Shown here: positions 1 to 5,623 of the stretch, in pieces
How positions within the stretch are numbered: position 1 is the first letter of the stretch
Layout: each line of letters opens with the position of its first letter
NCBI GenBank assembly: GCA_963580005.1
Contig: CAUZJR010000332.1
Location: forward strand, 1-6,378
Direction of reading: 5' to 3'
Length of the DNA: 6,378 nucleotides
DNA from: UBA8437 sp963580005
GTDB taxonomy: Bacteria > Planctomycetota > Planctomycetia > Planctomycetales > Planctomycetaceae
Program-made: the position numbers and the translations under genes
The notes under the pieces: generated by a model
The model's database searches: none
What the model saw: the letters and a program-made list of their open reading frames with translations, nothing else
Told to the model about the DNA's origin: nothing

Positions 1-466
1 CACGCCGATCACCGACGTGACACTCGACCAGGCCGGTCGCTTCGTCGGCCAGGTCGTCGATGGCCAGGGCCAGTCACGAGACGGCGTGCTGGTCGTGCTC
101 CGGCAGGGACACCGCCAGGTGGCTTCCGCGCTGACCGATTCGCAGGGCCGCTTCGCACTGGCCAACATCCCCGCCGGCCTCTACCAGCTCGAAGCGGGCA
201 CAACTCGAGCCATCTACCGCGTCTGGACCGCCGAGTCGGCGCCGCCGCAGGCTCAACAGCAGGCGGTCCTGGTCACCGAGACCGACCTGGTCGTCCGGGG
301 CCAGGGAATCGAATCGGCCGTCGATCAGCTCGACGCCATCACGCTGCTGATGGTCGCCTCCTCGATCAGCGCCCTGATCGTCGCCGGAGTGACACTCGAC
401 AAGATCGACGATCTCGAAGACAAGATCGACGCGGGGTCCGCCCTCGGCGCACCCGCCAGCCCGTGA
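1..466 (+). CDS. Carboxypeptidase-regulatory-like (beta-sandwich) small membrane protein, 5' end missing
   Basis: The frame is already open at base 2 (Thr-Pro-Ile-Thr-Asp before the GTG at 17), so the true start, probably with a signal peptide, lies before the window and the GTG is internal. Counting from that GTG, residues 7-61 (GRFVGQVVDGQG, then TDSQGRFALANIPAGLYQLEAG) show the pattern of a carboxypeptidase regulatory-like or CnaB-type beta-sandwich: two beta hairpins, the GxF motif and the 'IPAGxYxLE' strand. Residues about 108-126 (ITLLMVASSISALIVAGVT) form one hydrophobic membrane segment, followed by an acidic helix (DKIDDLEDKID) and the C-terminus PASP. From memory, planctomycetes have many such short proteins with this layout and ending; their function is unknown. 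The domain probably lies outside the cytoplasmic membrane. A strong terminator 26 bases after the stop suggests the transcript ends here. Confidence 0.75.
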   Translation, partial: TPITDVTLDQAGRFVGQVVDGQGQSRDGVLVVLRQGHRQVASALTDSQGRFALANIPAGLYQLEAGTTRAIYRVWTAESAPPQAQQQAVLVTETDLVVRGQGIESAVDQLDAITLLMVASSISALIVAGVTLDKIDDLEDKIDAGSALGAPASP

Positions 467-491
467 CCTCTGGGCCCGCTCCAACGAATAT

Positions 492-529
492 GAGACCTCA
501 TCCGTTCGCGGGTGAGGTCTCTTTCTTTT
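492..529 (+). terminator. Strong intrinsic terminator with TTCG tetraloop
   Basis: The 9-bp arms GAGACCTCA (492-500) and TGAGGTCTC (513-521) are perfectly complementary. The stem continues inward through one G-U and three Watson-Crick pairs, making 13 pairs closed by a TTCG tetraloop (505-508). The T-rich tract TTTCTTTT follows at 522-529. It sits 26 bases after the stop of the preceding plus-strand gene, as expected for Rho-independent termination. Confidence 0.93.
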
Positions 530-580
530 GCGCGGTGCGGAGAGTCGCGCGAACCGGTTTTTTCCGACCGATCTGACTGA

Positions 581-602
581 CCGGCCCACACCCGGCCCAC
601 AC
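581..602. repeat. 11-bp tandem duplication, two copies
   Basis: CCGGCCCACAC occurs twice head to tail (581-591 and 592-602), followed by a partial third copy (CCG). The rest of the 467-722 gap, apart from the terminator, holds no convincing gene. A small plus-strand frame at 528-722 is proline- and arginine-rich low-complexity translation with no recognisable domain. The duplication is probably a slippage product with no role I can show. Confidence 0.7.
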
Positions 603-711
603 CCGCCGCGGAATGCCAATTCCCCCCAAGACCAGCCCCTCCCCGCGACGATACACACCTCGCCGAGATCCTCGACGCCGAGACCATCTCCCCGATGGCT
701 CCCACGTGACC

Positions 712-715
712 GGAG
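712..715 (+). promoter_or_regulatory. Possible ribosome binding site GGAG for the DUF1571 gene
   Basis: GGAG ends 7 bases before the TTG at 723, a good Shine-Dalgarno spacing. No comparable site precedes the alternative ATG starts at 741 or 750. It is the main argument for the longer start, but a four-base match can arise by chance. Confidence 0.4.
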
Positions 716-722
716 CCCCTGA

Positions 723-1544
723 TTGTACACCCTTGATCGGATGACCCGCATGACCCGCACCACCATCACGACCTGGTCGGCCCTGTGCCTGGCCACCCTT
801 CTCACCGCGACACTCGCACCGCAGGCCAACGCCGCCGATCGCGTCGCCGTCAAGCCCTCGGGCTCACGCTCGGGTGCTCTCAAGCAGGCACTGAAGATCG
901 TCGGGGAGAGCCACACCGCACTGCAGACTGTCAGAGACTACTCGGCGACGTTCTCCAAGAAGGAAATCGTCGGTGAGAAGCTGATCGAGCAGACCATGCA
1001 GCTGAAGATGCGGCAGCGACCGTTCTCGGTCTACCTGAAGTTCGCCAAGCCTCACAAGGGACGCGAAGTCATCTATGTCGACGGAAAAAACAGTGGCAAG
1101 CTGATCGCACACGGAACCGGCTTCCAGAAGATCCTCGGAACACTCAAGCTCAAGCCGACCAGCAAGCTGGTGATGAGAGAGAATCGCTACCCGATTACCG
1201 AGATCGGCATCTTCAAGATGCTCGACGCGGTCGTCGCAGGCTGGGAAAAACAGGCCAACAACTCCCGGGTCCGCTTCTTCCCCAAGGCCAAGCTGGGCAA
1301 GAAGAGCGTGCGAGTGATCCAGGTGATTCACCCCAAGCGGTCGAAGACGACTCCGTTCCACATGACCCGGCTCTACATCGACAACGCCACCCGGCTGCCG
1401 ATCCGCGTTCAGCAGTACGGGTTCCCCAAGAAGGCCGGCGGACAGCCGCCGCTGATCGAGGAATACACCTACTCGAATCTCAAGACCAACCTCGGTCTGG
1501 GCAGCAAAGACTTCGACCACGAGAACCCCGGGTATGGCTTCTAG
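723..1544 (+). CDS. Secreted DUF1571-family protein
   Basis: This 273-residue protein has a signal peptide and a DUF1571 domain; its biochemical role is unknown. The N-terminus has an Arg/Thr-rich stretch, a hydrophobic core (WSALCLATLLTATLA) and a signal peptidase I-like site QANA|AD, so the mature protein is probably periplasmic or exported. The domain spans roughly residue 60 to the end. Family hallmarks include RDYSATFSKKE, PFSVYLKF, GREVIYVDGKN, KLIAHGTG, NRYPITEIGI, VIQVIHP, LPIRVQQYGFP and the ending LIEEYTYSNLKTNLGL...DFDHENPGYGF, all matching the DUF1571 pattern I remember. The mature part is notably lysine-rich. A LolA-like fold is possible but is only inference. The TTG start is chosen because GGAG lies 7 bases upstream; ATG at 741 or 750 would give a shorter, cleaner signal peptide and is a real alternative. 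The gene is flanked by hairpins, suggesting its own transcript. Confidence 0.9.
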   Translation: MYTLDRMTRMTRTTITTWSALCLATLLTATLAPQANAADRVAVKPSGSRSGALKQALKIVGESHTALQTVRDYSATFSKKEIVGEKLIEQTMQLKMRQRPFSVYLKFAKPHKGREVIYVDGKNSGKLIAHGTGFQKILGTLKLKPTSKLVMRENRYPITEIGIFKMLDAVVAGWEKQANNSRVRFFPKAKLGKKSVRVIQVIHPKRSKTTPFHMTRLYIDNATRLPIRVQQYGFPKKAGGQPPLIEEYTYSNLKTNLGLGSKDFDHENPGYGF

Positions 1545-1562
1545 GCCGCACCCCCGCGACAA

Positions 1563-1574
1563 GTTGAGCTCAAC
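1563..1574. repeat. Perfect 12-bp palindrome
   Basis: GTTGAGCTCAAC is a perfect palindrome lying 18 bases after the DUF1571 stop and just before a larger hairpin. It could be an operator-like site or chance. Nothing else in the window repeats it. Confidence 0.4.
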
Positions 1575-1579
1575 AACCC

Positions 1580-1617
1580 GACGGCACGATCGGCCCAACC
1601 CGGCCGGTCGTGCCGTC
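1580..1617 (+). terminator. Long GC-rich hairpin after the DUF1571 gene, probable terminator without a T-tract
   Basis: The arms GACGGCACGA (1580-1589) and TCGTGCCGTC (1608-1617) are perfectly complementary. The stem continues inward through one G-U pair and five more pairs to a 6-base loop (1596-1601), giving 16 pairs in all. No run of T follows on either strand, so it is not a classical intrinsic terminator. It may terminate weakly, protect the 3' end of the mRNA, or insulate the downstream panC. The rest of the gap to 1759 shows no gene and no convincing promoter. Confidence 0.65.
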
Positions 1618-1759
1618 GCTCGTTGCGCCAGAGCACTCACACCTCGTCAAACCGTCACCCAGACCATAGAATCCGTCTGGACGTGACCGGGAACTTCTCG
1701 GCACGTTATCCGGAATACACGCGGACTGGCTTGGCACGCACGAGGCACGAGCGAGGCGG

Positions 1760-2635
1760 ATGAGGACGACCGGGAGTGTCGAAGAGGTGCGCGAGTTGGT
1801 CGCCGGGGCGCGGCGAGACGAGCGACGTGTCGGCTGCGTGCCGACCATGGGCGCCCTGCACCGTGGTCACACCAGCCTGATCGAGGCTGCCGTGGCCGAC
1901 TGTGGGTTCGTCGTGGCAACACTGTTTGTCAACGCACCCCAGTTCGACGACTCCGACGACTTCCAGCGCTACCCCAGGCCGCTCGAGAACGACCTGGCAC
2001 TTTGCCGTGAACTGGGCGTCGATCTCGTCTTTGCTCCAGACGAACAGACCGTCTACCCCCCCCAGGGACAGACAACCGTCGACGTGGGGCCACTGGGTGA
2101 CGTCTTCGAAGGCGAGTTCCGGCGAGGACACTTCCAGGGCGTGGCCACCGTCGTCGTCAAGATGCTCAATATCACCACACCCGACGCGGCCTACTTCGGA
2201 CAAAAGGACTTCCAGCAACAACTGGTCATCCGACAGCTCTGCCGAGACCTGCACCTGCCCGTCGAAATCGTCACCTGTCCCACCGTGCGAGACGAGCAGG
2301 GACTGGCACTCTCGAGCCGCAACGTGCTGCTGGATCCCGATCAACGTGACACCGCACGCTCGCTCTCGGAAACCCTCCGGTACACTCGCAACCAATGGCA
2401 AAACGGAGCCGGGGACCTGGCGATGCTGCGACAGGAAATGCGAGACCGACTCGAATCGATCCCAGGTATGGATCTCGACTACGCAACGATCGTAGACTCC
2501 GAGACACTCCAGGAGACCACTTCGGACCAGGCCTCTCTCGTCGCCCTGGTAGCCGCCTCCATCGGCAACATCCGCCTGATTGACAACCTGCCGCTGGAAA
2601 GTAACACCAACGGCCAGACCCAGACCGCACACTGA
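1760..2635 (+). CDS. panC: Pantothenate synthetase (pantoate--beta-alanine ligase)
   Basis: PanC joins pantoate and beta-alanine using ATP, through a pantoyl-adenylate, giving pantothenate for coenzyme A in the cytoplasm. The 291-residue length is normal. Family motifs appear in order: PTMGALHRGH (28-37) with both nucleotide-binding histidines (34, 37), FVNAPQF (56-62), RYPR (70-73), GHFQGVATVV (123-132), YFGQKD (145-150), GLALSSRN (181-188, the KMSKS-like loop) and LDYATIVD (239-246), ending in RLIDNL. The usual FVNPTQF loop reads FVNAPQF, although its Asn58 and Gln61 are kept. The common RPGHF is RRGHF. The ATG at 1760 places the start at the usual distance from PTMGALH, and a GAGGCGG stretch precedes it closely. 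lgt follows after 15 bases, so the two are probably cotranscribed. No panB or panD is visible here. Confidence 0.97.
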   Translation: MRTTGSVEEVRELVAGARRDERRVGCVPTMGALHRGHTSLIEAAVADCGFVVATLFVNAPQFDDSDDFQRYPRPLENDLALCRELGVDLVFAPDEQTVYPPQGQTTVDVGPLGDVFEGEFRRGHFQGVATVVVKMLNITTPDAAYFGQKDFQQQLVIRQLCRDLHLPVEIVTCPTVRDEQGLALSSRNVLLDPDQRDTARSLSETLRYTRNQWQNGAGDLAMLRQEMRDRLESIPGMDLDYATIVDSETLQETTSDQASLVALVAASIGNIRLIDNLPLESNTNGQTQTAH

Positions 2636-2650
2636 TCGCACACATCGCCC

Positions 2651-3742
2651 ATGCGCCAAGAGCTCATCAATCTCCAGCTCGACTCGCTGTTCGGGATCGC
2701 CGAATCGGCTCGAGGCATCCCGCTGCTGGGAATCGGATGGCTGGCACTGCCCTGGACCGTCTTGAGCGTCTACTGGATCTGGCGATGTGGGTCCGGCGAG
2801 GATCCGGAGACCGAGAGGAAGGCGCTGGGGATTCAATTCGTGATCGGGCTGGTCGCACTGGTCGCCGTCAGCCTGGTGACTCGAGGCGGAGACCCCGGGC
2901 CGGTCATTCCGGTCTTCGGATATGGATTCCTGGTCTTCCTGGGCTGTGTCGCCGCCGGGATGCTCGCAGTCGCCCACGCACGTCGATTGGAGATTCCCGA
3001 ACAGCTGATCTGGGACCTGGCGATCTGGCTGTTCGTCGCCGGTGTCGTCGGGGCCCGCGGCTGGTACGTGGTGCAGTACCGCCAGAGACTGTTTGCGGGC
3101 AAGACCGGGGTGCTGGAACACGTCAAGGCCAGCATCGATATCACCTCGGGAGGCCTGGTGCTCTACGGCGGAGTCGCCCTCTCGCTGGTCGCACTCGTCG
3201 CCTTCGCCAGGCGACATCGACACCAATGCCCGCCACTGAAACTGCTCGACCTGATCATGCCCTCCTTCTTCCTGGCTCTCGCCTTCGGACGCATCGGCTG
3301 CCTGATGAACGGCTGCTGCTGGGGCGATGCCTGCGAATTGCCCTGGGCGATCCAGTTCCCCCACGACAGCGTTCCCTTCAATTCGCTGGCCGCTCGAGGC
3401 TTTATCCATCCCGATGCACCGGCCACGTTCGGAGTGCACCCCAGCCAGATCTACAGCTCGTTCAATGGCCTGGTACTCTGCCTGGTCACCTCCTCGATCC
3501 TGCGACACAGCCTCCGGCAAGGCCAGGCACTGGCGGTGGCGCTGGTGGCCTACCCGCTGACCAGGTTCCTGCTCGAAATCCTGAGGGCCGATGAAATGAC
3601 CCAGTTCGGCACCGGGCTGACCATCTCACAGTGCTTCAGCCTCGTGATGCTCTGCGTGGGAATCGGCTTTTCTATCTGGCTCCTCCGACACCCCGACCCG
3701 CCATCCGACAGCTCTACTGAAATGGCCTCGAACACTCCCTGA
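2651..3742 (+). CDS. lgt: Prolipoprotein diacylglyceryl transferase, long variant
   Basis: Lgt moves diacylglycerol from phosphatidylglycerol to the lipobox cysteine of prolipoproteins in the cytoplasmic membrane, the first step of lipoprotein maturation. The protein has 363 residues against about 290 in E. coli. The excess is mainly an N-terminal region of about 80 residues with two extra hydrophobic segments (about 25-45 and 60-77). The core aligns by motif: GYGF (Tyr91, matching E. coli Tyr26), GGLVLYGG (167-174), the signature GRIGCLMNGCCWG (213-225) with Arg214 and Gly225 matching Arg143 and Gly154, VHPSQIY (262-268), and ILRADE (310-315) with Arg312 matching Arg239. His103 is replaced by Tyr172 and Asn146 by Cys217. 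I recall similar GRIGC and YGG forms in other non-proteobacterial Lgt proteins, so activity is likely. The start MRQ resembles planctomycete homologues. No clear ribosome binding site is seen. Confidence 0.95.
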   Translation: MRQELINLQLDSLFGIAESARGIPLLGIGWLALPWTVLSVYWIWRCGSGEDPETERKALGIQFVIGLVALVAVSLVTRGGDPGPVIPVFGYGFLVFLGCVAAGMLAVAHARRLEIPEQLIWDLAIWLFVAGVVGARGWYVVQYRQRLFAGKTGVLEHVKASIDITSGGLVLYGGVALSLVALVAFARRHRHQCPPLKLLDLIMPSFFLALAFGRIGCLMNGCCWGDACELPWAIQFPHDSVPFNSLAARGFIHPDAPATFGVHPSQIYSSFNGLVLCLVTSSILRHSLRQGQALAVALVAYPLTRFLLEILRADEMTQFGTGLTISQCFSLVMLCVGIGFSIWLLRHPDPPSDSSTEMASNTP

Positions 3743-3754
3743 ACCGGCCGCAAT

Positions 3755-3850
3755 CCGCACCGTCTGCATTCCGCACCGTCTGCATTCCGCACCGTCTGCA
3801 TTCCGCACCGTCTGTATTCCGCACCGTCTGTATTCCGCACCGTCTGTATT
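3755..3850. repeat. Six tandem copies of a 16-bp repeat upstream of the sigma factor gene
   Basis: The unit CCGCACCGTCTGYATT repeats exactly six times (starts at 3755, 3771, 3787, 3803, 3819, 3835) and a partial CCG follows. Copies 1-3 have C and copies 4-6 have T at the one variable position; all other bases are identical. The array begins 12 bases after the lgt stop and ends 13 bases before the GTG of the sigma factor gene. There are no spacers, so it is a minisatellite and not a CRISPR. It may vary in copy number between strains and could alter sigma factor expression, which is inference. Confidence 0.95.
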
Positions 3851-3863
3851 CCGAATCGGCCCC

Positions 3864-4448
3864 GTGAACACCCTCGACGACGATCAACTGGTGGACCTGT
3901 GTCGCAAAGGCGACGACTCGGCATTCGACGTGCTGGTGGTTCGCCACCAGGACCGGCTGTTCCACTCGCTGGTCTCGATGCTCAAGTCGCGAGACGACGC
4001 ACTGGACATCGCCCAGTCAGCACTGCTGCAGGCTCACCGTAAGCTCGACACCTTCCGAGGTGACTCGGCCTTTTACAGTTGGCTGTATCGCATCGCCGTG
4101 AACCTGGCGCTGAGTTGGCTGAGAAAACAGAAGTCGGGGTCGGTCTCGATCGATGCGTTGCGTGAGGAGACTGGATTCGAGGTGGTGGCCGAGGACCGAG
4201 ACGGCCAGCCGCTGGCGAGTGTATTGCGAGACGAGCACCGCAGAGTGGTCCGCGAAACGCTTGCCGAATTGCCCGAAGAATTTCGCACCGTGCTGGTGAT
4301 GAAGGAATTCGAGGGCCTGAGGTACGATGAGATTGCCAGCCTGACCGAGGTCCCCATCGGCACCGTCCGTAGCCGCATCCACCGCGGGCGGGGCGAACTG
4401 GCCCAGAGACTGAAGCGGAAACTCGGCGACCAGATCGAAGAACTCTAG
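3864..4448 (+). CDS. ECF-type RNA polymerase sigma factor (sigma-70 family, RpoE-like)
   Basis: This 194-residue protein has the two domains of an extracytoplasmic-function sigma factor, which directs RNA polymerase to a specific promoter set. Region 2 spans about residues 20-90 (AFDVLVVRHQDRLFHSL, DALDIAQSALLQAHRKLDTF, then FYSWLYRIAVNLALSWLRK). A linker of about 38 residues follows. Region 4 covers about 129-183 (TLAELPEEFRTVLVMKEFEGL, then helix-turn-helix RYDEIASLTEVPIGTVRSRIHRGR), which contacts the -35 element. Region 3 is absent, as in the class. The GTG start is chosen because the protein then begins LDDDQLVDLCRKGDDSAF, the usual ECF N-terminus; the next ATG would cut into region 2. 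No ribosome binding site is seen. No anti-sigma gene adjoins it: lgt lies upstream and sppA converges downstream. The exact ECF subgroup cannot be assigned from sequence reading alone. Confidence 0.95.
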   Translation: MNTLDDDQLVDLCRKGDDSAFDVLVVRHQDRLFHSLVSMLKSRDDALDIAQSALLQAHRKLDTFRGDSAFYSWLYRIAVNLALSWLRKQKSGSVSIDALREETGFEVVAEDRDGQPLASVLRDEHRRVVRETLAELPEEFRTVLVMKEFEGLRYDEIASLTEVPIGTVRSRIHRGRGELAQRLKRKLGDQIEEL

Positions 4449-4464
4449 TCGCCCGCGGCGACTA
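4446..4464. terminator. 19-bp palindrome containing both convergent stop codons
   Basis: TAGTCGCCCGCGGCGACTA has arms TAGTCGCC and GGCGACTA, 8 perfect pairs with a CGC loop. Its left end is the TAG stop of the sigma factor gene, and its right end, read on the other strand, is the TAG stop of sppA. It is placed to act as a shared bidirectional terminator or as a transcript-end hairpin. Neither strand has a T-tract, so intrinsic termination is uncertain. Confidence 0.6.
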
Positions 4465-5568
4465 CTTCAGCGGAGACGGCGGCAGGGCGCCCCAGCTCGA
4501 GAGGTACATGCCGCGGGGGACTCCGCTTTCGAGCCACTTGGCCAGCTGCCGCTCGGGATCACGTGACTCGATCTGGTCCAGCACCAGGTCGATCCAGCCG
4601 GGCCGCACGCGGTAGGTCACCACCTGGACCCGCTCGAGCTTCAGGCTCGCCTTCAAAGACTCGATCGCATCCTCCTGGTAACCAATCTCGTCCACCAGGC
4701 CGTGCTCGAGTGCCTGGCCGGCGGTGTAGATCTGGCCGGTGGCCAGTTCCCGAACCCGGTCCTCGCTGAGCCGCGGACGGTTCTCGGCGATCACGCCGAT
4801 GAACCGGCCGAAGGCGTCGTCGAGAATCCCCTTCCAGACGGCGCGGTCCTGGTCGCTGAGCTTGCGGAACGGATTGAGCGAGTCCTTCAGCGGGCCGGTC
4901 TTCAACGGGTCGACGGTGACTCCGAACCGGTCGGCCAGAGCACTGACGTCGTAACGAGGGATGATCACGCCGATCGAACCGGTCCACGTCGTCGGCTCGG
5001 CAAACACCCGACCCGTGGGACCCGATCCCATCGCCACGTAGAGCCCGCCGGAGGTGGCCATCCGCGACATCGTGACCGTCACCGGGTTGCCCGTCTCGCT
5101 GCGGTACTGCTCGAGCCTGTGGTAGATCTGGTGACTGTCGGCGATCAGGCCGCCAGGACTGTCGATCGCCAAAACCAGGCCCCGCACCGACCTGTCCTCC
5201 TCGACCAGGTCGATCATCGAGATCACCCGGTCGGTCAAGGGCGGCATGATGACTCCGGTGATCGGCACCACCGCCAGCTTGTGCTCCGAGCCGGCTTCAC
5301 CCGAATGATACACCTCGCGAGGACCACCGCCTCGAGTCGCCTGCCACAAGCGGTACTGGCCCCAGTTGACGCCCAGAGATACCAGCAGCAGCACCGCCAC
5401 CGCCCAGCGCATCACACGCCAGCATCGCGAAAACCACCCCGGGCAGGATCCACCGAGACCGCTCGAGACCTGCGGTCGGCCTTCGGGATCGGAAACCGAA
5501 CCCGAGGACTTCTCGGCCGATTCGGCGGAAGCGGGGCTCGCTTCGTGTTCGGATGATTCGCCGCTCAT
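4462..5568 (-). CDS. sppA: Signal peptide peptidase SppA (S49 family)
   Basis: SppA is a membrane-bound serine protease that degrades signal peptides left after protein export. The ATG at 5568 gives 368 residues and has GGAGAGGG 7 bases upstream; an in-frame ATG at 5610 would add 14 residues without such a site. Residues 1-50 are Ser/Glu-rich and probably disordered. Residues about 53-68 (MRWAVAVLLLVSLGVN) form one membrane anchor, placing the catalytic domain outside. Domain motifs are VVPITGVI (100-107), LVLAIDSPGG (131-140), TMSRMATSGGLYVAMGS (166-182) with nucleophile Ser173, TGSIGVI (196-202) and LKTGPLKDSLNPFR (222-235), where Lys228 fits the general base of the Ser-Lys dyad. The size suits the short SppA form (one S49 domain), not the double-domain E. 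coli form. It converges on the sigma factor gene with 13 bases between stops and diverges from the gene at 5883. Confidence 0.95.
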   Translation of the reverse strand: MSGESSEHEASPASAESAEKSSGSVSDPEGRPQVSSGLGGSCPGWFSRCWRVMRWAVAVLLLVSLGVNWGQYRLWQATRGGGPREVYHSGEAGSEHKLAVVPITGVIMPPLTDRVISMIDLVEEDRSVRGLVLAIDSPGGLIADSHQIYHRLEQYRSETGNPVTVTMSRMATSGGLYVAMGSGPTGRVFAEPTTWTGSIGVIIPRYDVSALADRFGVTVDPLKTGPLKDSLNPFRKLSDQDRAVWKGILDDAFGRFIGVIAENRPRLSEDRVRELATGQIYTAGQALEHGLVDEIGYQEDAIESLKASLKLERVQVVTYRVRPGWIDLVLDQIESRDPERQLAKWLESGVPRGMYLSSWGALPPSPLK

Positions 5569-5575
5569 CAACGAT

Positions 5576-5583
5576 CCCTCTCC
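5576..5583 (-). promoter_or_regulatory. Ribosome binding site of sppA
   Basis: Read on the minus strand, GGAGAGGG ends 7 bases before the ATG at 5568. It resembles a strong Shine-Dalgarno sequence and decides the start in favour of this ATG over the upstream one at 5610. Confidence 0.7.
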
Positions 5584-5623
5584 AGGCGCACCTTCATCAA
5601 ACCAACACAATGGGGCGACTCTA

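Noticed and set aside
530..563. Second terminator-like element (GCGCG/CGCGC stem followed by TTTTTT)
   Set aside because: The stem is only 5 bp and the T-run begins 7 bases after it, so it does not fit an intrinsic terminator, and a strong one lies just upstream.
528..722. 64-codon plus-strand frame between the first terminator and the DUF1571 gene
   Set aside because: The translation is Pro/Arg/Ser-rich low complexity, includes the 11-bp duplication and shows no domain or signal peptide.
74..916. 280-codon minus-strand frame across the first gene, the terminator and the start of the DUF1571 gene
   Set aside because: It crosses a clear plus-strand terminator and two plus-strand genes, and its translation has no domain.
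864..1640. 258-codon minus-strand frame opposite the DUF1571 gene
   Set aside because: It is the antisense of a gene with clear family hallmarks; its Leu/Asp/Glu-rich product matches nothing.
1731..1747. Sigma-54-like promoter TTGGCACG with GG and GC spaced 10 bases apart, just before panC
   Set aside because: The -24 half is a good match, but the -12 half reads AGGC instead of TTGC. Transcription would begin about two bases before the panC ATG, leaving no leader. A chance match is more likely, though start mapping could revive it.
1706..3520. 604-codon open frame on the minus strand, opposite panC and lgt
   Set aside because: It is antisense to two well-supported genes whose motifs are intact. 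Its product is Asp/Gln/Gly-rich with no recognisable domain, as expected from the complement of high-GC codons.
2737..3594. 285-codon plus-strand frame overlapping lgt
   Set aside because: It is a frame-shifted, Arg/Pro/Gly-rich reading of lgt. The correct frame carries the Lgt signature and membrane segments.
3755..3850. CRISPR-like array
   Set aside because: The 16-bp units abut directly with no spacers, and no cas gene is present.
3550..3965. Minus-strand frames encoding a repeated Cys/Arg/Asp-Gly peptide across the tandem repeats
   Set aside because: The 16-bp unit is open in all three minus-strand frames, so repeated peptides arise automatically. No start, ribosome binding site or domain supports a protein.
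4702..5556. Long plus-strand open frame opposite sppA
   Set aside because: It lies inside the sppA gene on the other strand and is His/Arg/Asp-rich low-complexity translation. The sppA motifs, membrane anchor and ribosome binding site explain the region.
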